Source: Halomicrobium katesii DSM 19301
GTDB taxonomy: Archaea > Halobacteriota > Halobacteria > Halobacteriales > Haloarculaceae
Length of the DNA: 64,000 nucleotides
Direction of reading: 5' to 3'
Assembly (NCBI RefSeq): GCF_000379085.1
Contig: NZ_KB905378.1
Location: 405,075 to 469,074 of the forward strand
In this document: piece after piece, positions 17,688 through 26,494 of the stretch
Position numbering within the stretch: position 1 is the stretch's first letter
How the letters are laid out: each line of letters starts with the position of its first letter
Made by a program: the position numbers and the translations under genes
Notes under the pieces: model-generated
What the model was told of the DNA's origin: nothing
Database searches by the model: none
Seen by the model: only the letters and a program-made list of their open reading frames with translations

Positions 17688-17880
17688 TCGGTCGTTCGAC
17701 GCTAGTCCGCTCGCAAATAAATAGCCGCGGTTCCAATATCAGAATCTAATAACTACCGGCCAGAGAGAGTGTGTGTCGTCGCGATTCGTATCAGTTGTAC
17801 TCGCGCCAGCGGTTGCCACAGTCCTAGCGCTTGGCGAAATGATTTAGCGTAAGCACTGCATAAGCTTTATTGGGCACTGT

Positions 17881-18809
17881 CTAGTTCTGGACCACCTCAG
17901 CTGGCGTTCGTCCGTTGAGTGCTTGATTGGGCCGTTCGTGGTTGTAATGGTGTCTGAACCGTCGTAACCACTGTCTGGCACTCGATTGACTGCCCCGCCA
18001 GTACGTATGGAAGCGGTCGATTCGCATGGTGACGGTCTGGAACCATTTTTCGATGTGGTTCCGAGTTCGATAGTCAAGCCGACCGCTCAATTTGTGGCGT
18101 GCGAGGGCAGTCAGATAGCCGCCAGAATCAACGAGAAACTCTGTGTCGTCGAGATCGTGTTTCTCAGTGAGTCGATGCAAAAACGCCGTCCTCAGAAATC
18201 AGAGACTTCTGATGTGCGAACGAGAGCAGCGCTCTCGTTAACGCCGCGGGATCGGTCCCGCGGCGGCTGAATACATCGATTTCGAGCAATAACTTTGAGT
18301 TGGTGTCGATCGCAGCGTAGAGCCACTGTTTCTCACCGTCAACCTCGATCTGCTTCTCATCAACCGCGACCCGCGACGGCGACGCCGTCGGCGGGTCGCT
18401 CTGTGCTTCAGACGGCTCTATTGAATCGCCATAGGGCAGTCGATTCTATCGAGATAGACGATCAATAGTCGGATTTTGACCGGGAGAGCAGTTGACCAGC
18501 TGGGGAGTATATCAACGTCACCTGCGATCTGATCGTGTCGATGTCGATTTCCGTGAACGAAATCAATCGGATCAGGCCATCGAACACCGGAAAATCGACG
18601 CTACCCCGACGCTGTCTAGTGATTCAATGGAGCCCTTCAGACAGTGTATGCACCCAATTCCAGACCGCGCCGTGAGAGCGATCGACACCCAACAATGCTA
18701 AGATCGCCACCGTCTCCCTGATCGACAGCCCCGCCGTGTGGAGACGCACCCCAAACCGCCGGACGGGTGTCGGGGTGCGCTCGTTCTCCCAAACGTCTTG
18801 GCTGTCCAT
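17881..18809 (-). pseudogene. broken IS6-family transposase, split by a MITE
   Basis: The transposase reads right to left. Its N-terminal part (ATG near 18809; ERTPTPVRRFGVRLHTAGLSIRETVAILALLGVDRSHGAVWNWVHTL) is interrupted at 18642 by a 221-bp insertion. It resumes after 18405 with VAVDEKQIEVDGEKQWLYAAIDT, including the first catalytic Asp. A second frame change near 18200 separates LLSFAHQKSLISEDGVF from LHRLTEKHDLDDTEFLVDSGGYLTALARH. The last part holds the second Asp, the catalytic Glu region and the tail NGRTPAEVVQN before TAG. The element end GGCACTGTCTAG lies at about 17874. The upstream end is lost at the large inverted repeat at 18820. Confidence 0.85.
18414..18634. mobile_element. 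221-bp MITE inserted in the IS6 transposase
   Basis: The element is bounded by inverted ends GGCTCTATTGAATC and GATTCAATGGAGCC (one mismatch when paired) and flanked on both sides by the 8-bp direct repeat CTTCAGAC (18406-18413 and 18635-18642). Removing one repeat and the element rejoins the IS6 transposase. No ORF lies inside, so it was moved by an enzyme encoded elsewhere. Confidence 0.85.
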
Positions 18810-18819
18810 TTCCAACGTC

Positions 18820-19123
18820 GCTCTTGCTCAAGCTAGCGAAAAGACTCCGTTGTATGGAAAGCATCCCGTCTCCTGCTATCAGCTGTGACCAAACAACCAG
18901 CATTCGGCGGGATGCTTCAGCAACTTGTATCGCTTGGCGCTTTGGAGTTTCGGCCCGAGCCGCTCGACGCCATCGTCGAGCGGCTCGGGCCGAAACTCCA
19001 AAGCGCCAAGCGATACAAGTTGCTGAAGCATCCCGCCGAATGCTGGTTGTTTGGTCACAGCTGATAACAGGAGACGGGATGCTTTCCATACAACGGAGTC
19101 TTTTCGCTAGCTTGAGCAAGAGC
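18820..19123. repeat. 149-bp inverted repeat with 6-bp loop
   Basis: The left arm (18820-18968) and right arm (18975-19123) are reverse complements with one mismatch over 149 bp (CTGCTATCAG against CTGTTATCAG). The loop is GCCATC. The same peptide frame, starting MLKLAKRLRCMESI, can be read from both ends, an artefact of the palindrome. It lies at the junction between the broken IS6 copy and the IS4-like copy. It may have formed by head-to-head duplication during rearrangement. Confidence 0.95.
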
Positions 19124-19210
19124 GTACTCTCAACTATACCAGTGGATTTCTGGGAGTGCCGACAGCATTGCCACTCAGAGAATCGGCGTTAGCCCAGACT
19201 GAGCGGCTAT

Positions 19211-20880
19211 CTACCCGATTCCGGTCTCCTTCTTTAGCAGCGTGAGCGTATTGTCGGCCGTCACGATCGGTGAATGCTCGTACTCGCCGGTCAATACGAT
19301 CTAGACGAGCAAATCAACCGCTCGCCAGATTGAGTACAGCAGACAGGCGAACGCGAAGTAGAAAAACCGGAGTCCGAAATGCTTCGAGGTTGTCGCGGCC
19401 ATGAACCGCTTGATACTCTTGTAGCCGCTCTCAATCTCCCACTGGTAACCGTACTCAGTGAGGTGCCCGCTCCCCAGATTCGTCATGAACACCGAGTATT
19501 GCCGGTGGTCCTCGTGTTCAGAGTCCTCTTTCCGTCGGTTGATTAGCGTTGTCTCGTGCCACTCGTTCTTCCCGAGGTGGAGCTTCCGATCAGTCTCATA
19601 TCGATCTTGATCACGGTGGAGCAATCGCTTCGCCTGCGCTTTCTCGCTGGTCTGCATCCGTTTCGGAACGACGTAGGAAAGCCCGCGCTGGCTGAGTATC
19701 TCCAGAACGTGTTGGCTATCGAACTCCCGGTCCATCAGGACGTTATCGACATGAATGAGGTCCTCAGCCGAATCCAGCAGGTCCTCGACGATCTCCTTTC
19801 GTGACTCTCTTTGCCGTACCGGGCGCGCGTCCATCACGATTGGGACGGCGTTCCCGACCAACTGGACCGTCGCCCACTGATAGGCGTACTCGTCGATCTG
19901 CTCTTTCGTCCCGATAATCTCGTCTTCGTGGCCCGTTCGATCGCCCGTGAACGGATCGGCTTCGGTGATGTCGATCGCGACGATTCCAGCTCGAAAGAAC
20001 GCCTCAGCCTCTGCAACCTCTTCCAGCAGCCCGGCCTCTCGGTACATCTCCCGAACCGCTGGTATCGAAAGACCACGAATGTGGTCGCGATGGGCATGCC
20101 CGAGTGGTGTGCGATCACGCGTTGATTCGTGGATGAAACTCCGAGCGCCCTCGTTCGCAGCGAGGTTCTTTTGAAGTCCGAGGTAGGTCTGTAACCCCCA
20201 GTACGCGTTCTCGTGAATCTCACATCCCTCACCGCGATTCAGTGAGAATGCAGGGAAGACTATACAACTGAAGTGGTTGGTGATTTTCTTGGTCCGCTTC
20301 AGAACGGTCTGATCGTCCGGTGCTGAGTCATCTTGATCATCATTTCTATAGCTGAGCTTTCGGTCTGGTTCTCGTGGAACTATGAGACCCGCATCCTGGG
20401 CCTTGATCAGGATCGTTCGAGCTGCCGTTTCGACTGTCTCGCGGAGTTCGGTCGTGAATCGGTGGTGCCAACTGCGCCATAGAGTCGATTGATCCGGCAT
20501 ACGCTCGAAACCGAGATCGCAACGGAGTTCGGGTCGCGTCGAAGGAACGTCAAGAGTGCCGTTTCGTGGTCCCAACCGTGGATCTCTTTGAGCAAGAACA
20601 ACCGCACCAATTGCGGCATCTGGTACCGCGTGGAGCCAGAATACTCGTCATGCGACCCGAAATAGACGTATTCCAGCGGGTACTGAGAAACGAACTCTCC
20701 AATCGAGTCGTGGATGTCGTGTTCGAACCAGACTCCGGCGACGGTTCGAATGTCTGATTGGAGAGCAGATACCGAACTGCGGTCGTACAGCGGTGTCGAC
20801 CCGTATACAGGCCACTCGACGTGCTGTAACTGTGCAATGGTTCGAAAGACGTCCCGTCGTGATTGCTCTGTTGATGGCAT
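19211..20880 (-). pseudogene. decayed IS4-like (DDE) transposase
   Basis: The N-terminal half (from ATG 20880, MPSTEQSRRDVFRTI, to about 20540) and the rest are in different frames. The shift lies near ETALLTFL, after which the other frame continues DLGFERMPDQSTLWRSWHHRF. The catalytic region is recognisable: FFRAGIVAIDITEADPFTGD (first Asp), HVDNVLMDREFDSQHVLE (second Asp) and YGYQWEIESGYKSIKRFM (the Y-x-W-x-IE Glu motif). A TAG at 19301 cuts the last 30 codons; the frame beyond it still reads LTGEYEHSPIVTADNTLTLL down to 19211. The element has at least two inactivating mutations. Its ends were not found. Confidence 0.85.
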
Positions 20881-20993
20881 TAGTCGAGAATATTCCGTCC
20901 GAGAGACGCTGTAAGGTCTTCTCAGTCAGGAGAGACAGCTATGCTTCGAAGACAGCTAGGGGACCACGTTGCTATGCGGAACGCGGTCGGATG

Positions 20994-21363
20994 CTACCAG
21001 TCGAGGGGACCCCCGCTCTGGTATTCGGTCACCTGCGTCTCGAAGGGATTCTCTTCCTTGCTCAGGTTAACTTACTCGAACATCCATGGGAACGGATTGT
21101 CAGTCCCGTACTGTTCCGGTAAGTCGAGCTGTCCAGGGCGCCGGTCGACGATGTGTTCGACGTACTCGGCGAACTGCTCGGTACTCATGCCAAGTATTTC
21201 GTCAGGACACATCTCGTAGGTGTGATTTTCTCTAACTCGACCGCTTCGGTGATCAGGTCGACTACCTCGTCGCCGAACTCGTCGATCCACACCCTGGGAT
21301 TCTCCGACCAAATCTGTTTGATGAAATCCACGCCGAAGCCGTCAAGGACCGAGGCACGCATAC
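20994..21363 (-). pseudogene. C-terminal remnant of a second class I nrdB
   Basis: Read on the minus strand, the segment starts near 21363 with VLDGFGVDFIKQIWSENPRV and WIDEFGDEVVDLITEAVELEK. After a frameshift it continues YEMCPDEILGMSTEQFAEYV and ends in EQYGTDNPFPWM, a typical NrdB C-terminal region. An in-frame TAA at about 21070 is followed by NLSKEENPFETQVTEYQSGG and a TAG at 20994. This is the tail of a ribonucleotide reductase small subunit different from the intact nrdB at 23121-24137. It lies just after nrdA and before the transposase debris, and probably marks an older reductase locus. Confidence 0.8.
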
Positions 21364-21372
21364 ACCGAGGGG

Positions 21373-21403
21373 TAGAGTGGCGTAGTTTACATGGACCACT
21401 CTA
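21373..21403 (-). terminator. hairpin after nrdA
   Basis: TAGAGTGG and CCACTCTA form an 8-bp stem around a 15-nt loop, 21 nt past the nrdA stop (21424). It could end the nrd transcript or protect its 3' end; there is no clear T-run on the minus strand. Confidence 0.35.
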
Positions 21404-21423
21404 TCATACCGGCCGATGGGAGA

Positions 21424-23118
21424 TCAGCTCTCACAGGCCTTGCATTCGAGGATGTCTCGGCTGAACTTCTGTGCGGCGTTGACACTGTGTTGGTAGTAGA
21501 GACTCTTCACCCCTTTCTTCCAGGCCTCGATGTAGAGCTGGTTGATCTCCTTGACGCTCACTTCGCTCGGATCGATCGAGACGTTCAGGCTCTGTGCCTG
21601 ATCGATGTGTTTCTGCCGCTGGGCTGCCTGGTTGATGATCGCCTTCTGTGGGATCTCGGCGAAGGTCTTGAACACCTCCTTCTCCTCGTCGGTCAAGCAG
21701 TCGAGGTGTTGCACGCTCCCGTCGTTCTGTGCGATGCTGTCCCAGACCTCGCGCTCGTCTCTGCCTCGCTCTTTCAGTATCGCCTCAAGGAACCGGTTCT
21801 TCTGCGTCGACTTCAGCTTCGCACCGTCGCGGACGAAGTAGTTCGATTTCAGCGGTTCAATGCTCGGACTGACCTGCCCCAGGATGACACTGCTGGATTT
21901 CGTCGGGGCCACGCTCATCGTCGTCGCGTTCCGGCGACCGTAGCCCTCGAGCACCTCCGGCTCGCCGAACTCCTCGGCGAGCCGACGACTCTCCTCGTAA
22001 CTTCGCTCCTCGATGGTGCGGAAGATTGCCTCGTTTTTCTCCATCGCCTCCATGCTGTCGAACGGAATCATCTCGCTCTGGAGGTAGCTGTGCCAACCGA
22101 GGACGCCGATACCGATCGCCCTGTGCCGTTTCGCAAACCGCACTGGGCGTTCCATAAACTGCGTCCCCTCCGCCTCTTGGATGAACTCCTCCATGACGGC
22201 GTCGAGGAACCGCGTCAGCGTCTCTACTGCGTCGGTATCCTTCCACTCGTCGTAGTGGAGGGCGTTCATCGACGAGAGACAACAGACGAAACTCTCGTCT
22301 GGCGTCGCTGGCAGCGCGATCTCGGTACACAGGTTGGAGCCGTTGATCTCGTAGTCCTTGTCCTTGTAGACCTGTGGCTTCCCGTCGTTCATATTGTCCC
22401 GGAAGATGATGTACGGGACACCGATGTTGATCCGCGTCTCGATGATTTTTGCCCACGTCTCTCGCTTCTCCTCGTCGCCGTCAACCATCGCCTGGAACCA
22501 GTCGTCACCGATGATGACGCCGTAGTAGATGTCCTGTACGGGGTCGCCCTCGGTCTTGATATTGAGCCACTCGTCCAGGTCGTCGTGTTCGACGTCGATG
22601 TACCCCGCGAACTGGCCGCGCCGCGTCTCGCCCTGGCTGACGACGTTGATGATCGTGTCGAACAGCTCGGTGAAGCTGTAGCTCCCGTTGCTCTTGCCGT
22701 TATTCGTGATCGGGCTGCCTCTGGGCCGGATCTCGCCGAAGTACGCGCTGGTCCCGCCGCCCAGCTTGGTCATCTCGCCCACTTCGGCCTGCGTGTAGAG
22801 GATGCTCTCCATATCGTCCTCCATGTAGCTGCCGAAGCAGCTGATGGGCAGGCCTCGGTCCAGACCGAAGTTCGACCACACCGGACTCGCGAGGCTGTAG
22901 AAGCCCCGACTCATGTAGTCGTAGAACTTGTCCGCGAAGCCGTCGTCGTCCAGGATCTCCTCGGCCCGCTCCGCGATCTCCCTGACCCGCTCCTCGGCCG
23001 TGACGCCGTCGAGCAGGTATCCCTCGTCGAGGAACGCCCTGCTGTCCTCGTTCAGCCAGTAAAACGGTTCCTCGTGCTGCTGGTTGACCTCGTCGAGTGC
23101 TGGTTCTGTTTGTGCCAT
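21424..23118 (-). CDS. nrdA: class I ribonucleotide reductase large subunit
   Basis: Start ATG 23118 (MAQTEPALDEVNQQHEEP) gives 564 residues; the frame stays open upstream to 23229, but that part overlaps nrdB. The protein reduces ribonucleotides to deoxyribonucleotides with the nrdB radical subunit. Conserved pieces include Cys94 in ISCFGSYMEDD, the active-site NLCTEIALP (Asn, Cys, Glu), FVCCLSSMNALHY with the partner Cys, ATTMSVAPTKSSS, and the C-terminal redox pair ECKACES. It is shorter than the E. coli type and lacks an N-terminal ATP-cone, so dATP inhibition through that site is not expected. It lies 2 nt after nrdB, with nrdR upstream. Base composition is visibly less GC-rich than the flanks. 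Confidence 0.94.
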   Translation of the reverse strand: MAQTEPALDEVNQQHEEPFYWLNEDSRAFLDEGYLLDGVTAEERVREIAERAEEILDDDGFADKFYDYMSRGFYSLASPVWSNFGLDRGLPISCFGSYMEDDMESILYTQAEVGEMTKLGGGTSAYFGEIRPRGSPITNNGKSNGSYSFTELFDTIINVVSQGETRRGQFAGYIDVEHDDLDEWLNIKTEGDPVQDIYYGVIIGDDWFQAMVDGDEEKRETWAKIIETRINIGVPYIIFRDNMNDGKPQVYKDKDYEINGSNLCTEIALPATPDESFVCCLSSMNALHYDEWKDTDAVETLTRFLDAVMEEFIQEAEGTQFMERPVRFAKRHRAIGIGVLGWHSYLQSEMIPFDSMEAMEKNEAIFRTIEERSYEESRRLAEEFGEPEVLEGYGRRNATTMSVAPTKSSSVILGQVSPSIEPLKSNYFVRDGAKLKSTQKNRFLEAILKERGRDEREVWDSIAQNDGSVQHLDCLTDEEKEVFKTFAEIPQKAIINQAAQRQKHIDQAQSLNVSIDPSEVSVKEINQLYIEAWKKGVKSLYYQHSVNAAQKFSRDILECKACES

Positions 23119-23120
23119 TG

Positions 23121-24137
23121 TTAGAACATGTCCTCCGCGGTGACGCTCTGTGCATGTTTGTTGTACGTGGTCGACCGCTTGCTGAAGAAGTCGTTGTCCT
23201 TCGTCATCATGATGTCCTCGTCGAACCACCGCGTCTCCTCGAGCAGGTCATCGTCCGGGTCGAATATCGGCTCGACACCGACGTTCTCGAGGCTCTGGTT
23301 GAACCGGTCCCGCAGGAACGCGTCGACGTGCGCCCGGGGAAGGAACTCCAGTTCGCCCTCACCGAAGATCCAGTCCAGTATCTTCATCTCTGCCTCGAAC
23401 GCCTGCTGACAGGCCGTTTGGACCTCTTCTTCGAAGTCCTCGTCGAAGAGGCCCGGATTCTCCTCGCGAATCGTCTCCACGAGTTCGACACCGAACAGTC
23501 CGTGAATCTGCTCCTCCTTGCTGGTCGCTTCGACGGCGTTCGCGATCCCCTTGAACTTCTTCTCGTGTTTGTCGAAGCTCGTCATGATGAGGAACTGCGA
23601 GAACAGCGAGACGTGCTCGACGAACGTGGAGAACAGCAGGAGACTCATCACGTACTCCTGTGTGTCGTCGCTCTCGCTCTTCTCGAGGTACTCGTCGAGG
23701 TAGTCGATCCGCTCCTCGATTGCGGGGACATCGGTCACCTCCTCGAAGTCGTCCGTGATCCCCAGGATGTCGAGGAGGTGGCTGTACGCGTCCATGTGTC
23801 TGACCTCGCTCTCGGCGAAGGTCATGCCGACGTTCCCGATCTCCGCTTTGGGCATCTCGTCGTAGATGTCTGCCCAGAAGGTCTTGACCTGGACCTCGAT
23901 TTGCGCGATGGCCAGCATCGTCCGCTTGATGACGGTCTTCTCGGCCGGAGTCGTGTTGACCTTGAAGTCTTGAACGTCTCCTGAGAAGTTGAACTCCGTG
24001 TGAACCCAGTAGCTGTTCCGTATCGCGCCTTTATACTCGAGGACATCGGGGTACTCGTACGGTTTGAGCTGCGTTCGTTCGGAGAAGATATCGGTCTCGT
24101 GATCTCCGCCCGTGGTTTTGTTTTCATTCATTGGCAC
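23121..24137 (-). CDS. nrdB: class I ribonucleotide reductase small (radical) subunit
   Basis: This 338-residue NrdB houses the dinuclear metal site and tyrosyl radical. Visible ligands are Glu and His in FAESEVRHMDAYSHLLD (which also holds the radical Tyr) and EATSKEEQIHGLFGV with the later Glu and His. The C-terminus ends SVTAEDMF, an acidic aromatic tail used to dock onto NrdA. The start may be ATG 24137 or the Met two codons on. Order on the strand is nrdR, nrdB, nrdA. A decayed tail of a different nrdB lies beyond nrdA, so the intact set may have replaced an older one. Confidence 0.94.
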   Translation of the reverse strand: MPMNENKTTGGDHETDIFSERTQLKPYEYPDVLEYKGAIRNSYWVHTEFNFSGDVQDFKVNTTPAEKTVIKRTMLAIAQIEVQVKTFWADIYDEMPKAEIGNVGMTFAESEVRHMDAYSHLLDILGITDDFEEVTDVPAIEERIDYLDEYLEKSESDDTQEYVMSLLLFSTFVEHVSLFSQFLIMTSFDKHEKKFKGIANAVEATSKEEQIHGLFGVELVETIREENPGLFDEDFEEEVQTACQQAFEAEMKILDWIFGEGELEFLPRAHVDAFLRDRFNQSLENVGVEPIFDPDDDLLEETRWFDEDIMMTKDNDFFSKRSTTYNKHAQSVTAEDMF

Positions 24138-24219
24138 GTACTCGGGAGGAATCGTCCTCTGTTGGTTGGTTTCTGTTTCCGTCGTTTTCTGTACGTCTGG
24201 ACGTGAGTTATGCTCGCCC

Positions 24220-24236
24220 GGTCAAGGCTTGACCGA
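24220..24236. promoter_or_regulatory. palindrome upstream of nrdB, candidate operator
   Basis: CGGTCAAGGCTTGACCG is a perfect 8+1+8 palindrome in the 127-nt gap between nrdR and nrdB, about 84 nt before the nrdB start. It could be bound by NrdR or end the nrdR message. It does not match the bacterial NrdR box I know. Confidence 0.4.
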
Positions 24237-24264
24237 ACATTCGTTTGATATGCGTATGTTTGTA

Positions 24265-24753
24265 TCATAGTGAGCTGTCCGAGGCATCGAAGTCATCGAG
24301 TTCTGCATCCAAGACTGCGTCAAGTTCTCTCAGGAATTCCTGCGGCTCAGAGAATGCTTTGTAAACGGAGACAAATCGAATGTAGGCTACCTTATCGAGC
24401 GTGCGGAGGTTCTCAGAGACGAGTTCGCCGATGAGACTCGAAGAGACGATACGTGCCTCTCGACCTTGCAGTTCGCTCTCGATATCGTCGACGAGAGCAG
24501 TCACTGTTGTCTCGACCACATCTCGCTTCTCAACGGCTCGCTCGATCCCTGCGCGGAGTTTCTGTCGGTCGAACGATTCGATGGTTCCGTCGCGTTTTTT
24601 CACCTGGAGTGACTCCCACTCTGGACGTTCGTAGGTCGTAAAGCGGAACGAACAGCGTTGACATTCGCGGCGCCGTCGGACGGAGGTTCCGTCAGCACTG
24701 GTCCCTGTATCGATGACGTGTGTTCGCTCGTTCCCGCAGTCCGGGCAGTTCAT
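24265..24753 (-). CDS. nrdR: transcriptional repressor NrdR
   Basis: This 162-residue NrdR begins MNCPDCGNERTHVIDTG and has a zinc ribbon (CPDC, then CQRC), followed by an ATP-cone domain (LQVKKRDGTIESFDRQKLRAGIERAVEKR). NrdR senses (d)ATP through the cone and represses ribonucleotide reductase genes. Here the reductase itself lacks an ATP-cone, so NrdR may be the main nucleotide sensor of this locus. ATG 24753 is chosen because it matches the usual family start; GTG 24762 would add three residues. It lies directly upstream of nrdB on the same strand. Confidence 0.93.
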   Translation of the reverse strand: MNCPDCGNERTHVIDTGTSADGTSVRRRRECQRCSFRFTTYERPEWESLQVKKRDGTIESFDRQKLRAGIERAVEKRDVVETTVTALVDDIESELQGREARIVSSSLIGELVSENLRTLDKVAYIRFVSVYKAFSEPQEFLRELDAVLDAELDDFDASDSSL

Positions 24754-24965
24754 AGTTGTCACTACTTAATTCTCCAGGATCTTAACCCCAGATGTGGGAC
24801 CTCTCAATTTTGACCGCAATATCTGGTGGTGGGGACTGTCACATAAAACTTACCCAATAGGATTGATGTAGTACAACTAAACTTGATTAATGGGCGTAGA
24901 TGATTGGGATCATATGCATTGAGTGACCTGGTCTCAACTACTGTCGGACCTCGTTCTGTGCGGCG

Positions 24966-25364
24966 TCACTCCTCGCCGAGTTCCGAAAGTCGAGCTTGGA
25001 TTTCCTCTGCATCCGCCTCAGAGAGCGCTTCGACACCGAACTGGACGAGGAGCGGGTAGAAGTGGCGGTTCTTCTTGAACTCGTCCTGGCCAGCCTTTCG
25101 GAGCTTTAGCTGGGATTCGAGGTAGGTATCCTCCATTTCGTTGAGGACACCATCGGGAATGTAGATCGTCCGCCCGTTCCACTCGTCTTTGATGTTGGTC
25201 TTCGTTTTGCTCGTTTCGTTCGTTTCACTCGTTGATATCGATTCGGTCGATGAACTGGTTTCCACCGTTTCACTCACCTCACTCGTTTCGCTGGAATCAG
25301 CCTCATCGTCCTCCTCTTCGTAGTTGCCCTCGATGCCGGAAGCATCGCCCCAGCCGTCAGTCAT
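24966..25364 (-). CDS. ParA partner protein with Ser/Thr/Glu-rich linker
   Basis: This 132-residue acidic protein overlaps the parA stop by 4 bases. Residues 15-56 are a low-complexity Glu/Ser/Thr stretch (SETSEVSETVETSSSTES and so on). The C-terminal half is ordered: DEWNGRTIYIPDGVLNEMEDTYLESQLKLRKAG, resembling an RHH-type DNA-binding strand-helix, then ALSEADAEEIQARL. I do not recognise it as ParB, but place and size fit the small centromere-binding partner of haloarchaeal ParA modules. The DNA coding the linker carries the same TTCGTT repeats as the region upstream of parA. Confidence 0.7.
   Translation of the reverse strand: MTDGWGDASGIEGNYEEEDDEADSSETSEVSETVETSSSTESISTSETNETSKTKTNIKDEWNGRTIYIPDGVLNEMEDTYLESQLKLRKAGQDEFKKNRHFYPLLVQFGVEALSEADAEEIQARLSELGEE
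25201..25293. repeat. TTCGTT-type repeats inside the partner gene
   Basis: The stretch coding the Ser/Thr/Glu linker contains TTCGTTTTGCTCGTTTCGTT and CGTTTCACTCG, then ACTCGTTTCGCTG near 25281. The same words recur at 26184-26227 and 26400-26450. They could be iteron-like protein-binding sites kept within coding DNA. Confidence 0.5.
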
Positions 25365-26179
25365 GCTTCCACCTCCTCAGGCGCAGTCTTCTCGAACGTC
25401 TCGTCGAACAGGTCGGCGATCTCGTTGAACAGATCCCGAGCGTCCTCGACGCGCTTATTCTCCTTTCCGAAGCCGAAGACAGACACGCCTTCCCCGATTG
25501 ATTGGGAAAGGTCCGTACGCTTCGGAATCTCGAACACTGGAAGAGAGTACGCCGATTTGATCTCCTCGATGGTGTCGCGGTGTTCGGTGTTCTGCTCGAC
25601 ACGGTTACAGACAATCGCGAGCCGATTGATGTCTCCGTACGCCTGTTCGAGAGAGCTCAGCTGCTTGGCGAAAATCTGGAGGCTGTTGGCGTTGAGCTTC
25701 TCGGGAATGACGGGAATGACGACGTTGCCGGTCGCGACGAGGGCGTTGTCAGTAAGGACGTTCAGGGATGGCGGCGTGTCTACGATGATGTAGTCGTAGT
25801 CGTTGTCGAGCTCGTCGAGCGTCATTTCCAGCCGCTCGCGGCTCTTCGGCGCCTCAAGCAGCGTCTGGATGTTCTTGTTGTTCGCGAGCTTCTCGCTGGC
25901 GGGAAGGATGTCGAATTCCTCGTGCTCGACGATGATGTCGTTCACCGACTCCATCTGATCGAAGTCGAGGACGTCGAACAGCGTCGTGCGATCGGTGTCG
26001 TAGTACAAATCGTTGTAGCCGAGCGAGCAGGTGAGCCCTCCGTGATAGTCGATATCGACCAGGAGGCCGTCGTGGCCTCGAGCGGCGAGTGCGCCGCCAG
26101 TATGAATGACGTCAGTTGTCTTCCCCGCGCCTCCCTTCTGATTCGCCACCGTGATTCGTGCGGTATTGGTGTCTGGCAT
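25361..26179 (-). CDS. parA: ParA/Soj-family partition ATPase
   Basis: This 272-residue P-loop ATPase of the ParA/MinD superfamily has a deviant Walker A KGGAGKTTDVIH, switch DIDYHGGLTCSLGYND, and Walker B-like DYDYIIVDTPPSLNVLTDNAL. ParA proteins position plasmids or chromosome regions by forming gradients on DNA. It is translationally coupled to the small acidic partner gene, and repeat clusters lie before its start and inside the partner gene, so all parts of a partition cassette are present. Such cassettes are typical of haloarchaeal plasmids; its presence here suggests an integrated or plasmid-derived block. Confidence 0.9.
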   Translation of the reverse strand: MPDTNTARITVANQKGGAGKTTDVIHTGGALAARGHDGLLVDIDYHGGLTCSLGYNDLYYDTDRTTLFDVLDFDQMESVNDIIVEHEEFDILPASEKLANNKNIQTLLEAPKSRERLEMTLDELDNDYDYIIVDTPPSLNVLTDNALVATGNVVIPVIPEKLNANSLQIFAKQLSSLEQAYGDINRLAIVCNRVEQNTEHRDTIEEIKSAYSLPVFEIPKRTDLSQSIGEGVSVFGFGKENKRVEDARDLFNEIADLFDETFEKTAPEEVEA

Positions 26180-26183
26180 TGTA

Positions 26184-26227
26184 TTCGTTTCGTTCGTTTT
26201 GGTCGTTTAGTTCGGTGCGTTCGGTGC
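26184..26227. repeat. iteron-like repeats just upstream of parA
   Basis: The stretch is built from the words TTCGTT, GTTCG and TTCGGTGCG repeated (ATTCGTTTCGTTCGTTTTGG, then GTTCGGTGCGTTCGGTGC). It lies within 50 nt of the parA start and could be a ParA-partner binding site (centromere and operator). Confidence 0.5.
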
Positions 26228-26399
26228 GAGTGTTTCGCTCGGTGAATGGAAGACTATCCTCTTAAAGCCCATCTTTCGTTCCACTCGCTGAACGAAACAA
26301 GTTCATTTCAGTCAATGCGCTCGTTTCGCTAATTTTGTTCATTACTCGGTTGGAGTCCTCGAACCCCGTCGCGGAGTTCACCGAACTCGTTTATTTCAA

Positions 26400-26450
26400 T
26401 TAGTTCATTTCGTTCATTTCGTTCGTTTTTTTCGGTGCATTCGTTTTGGA
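26400..26450. repeat. second iteron-like cluster upstream of parA
   Basis: TTCATTTCGTTCATTTCGTT, then CGTT, a T-run and TTCGGTGCATTCGTTTTGG repeat the words seen at 26184-26227. The 315-bp stretch 26180-26494 between parA and the next frame holds nothing else that I can identify. Confidence 0.5.
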
Positions 26451-26494
26451 CGACATGGCGGCCAAGATCATCCAAGCCATCGCGAGTGGCGATT

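Noticed and set aside
18637-19192. Two frames starting MLKLAKRLRCMESI on opposite strands
   Set aside because: They are the same arm of the inverted repeat read from both sides; no support for a protein.
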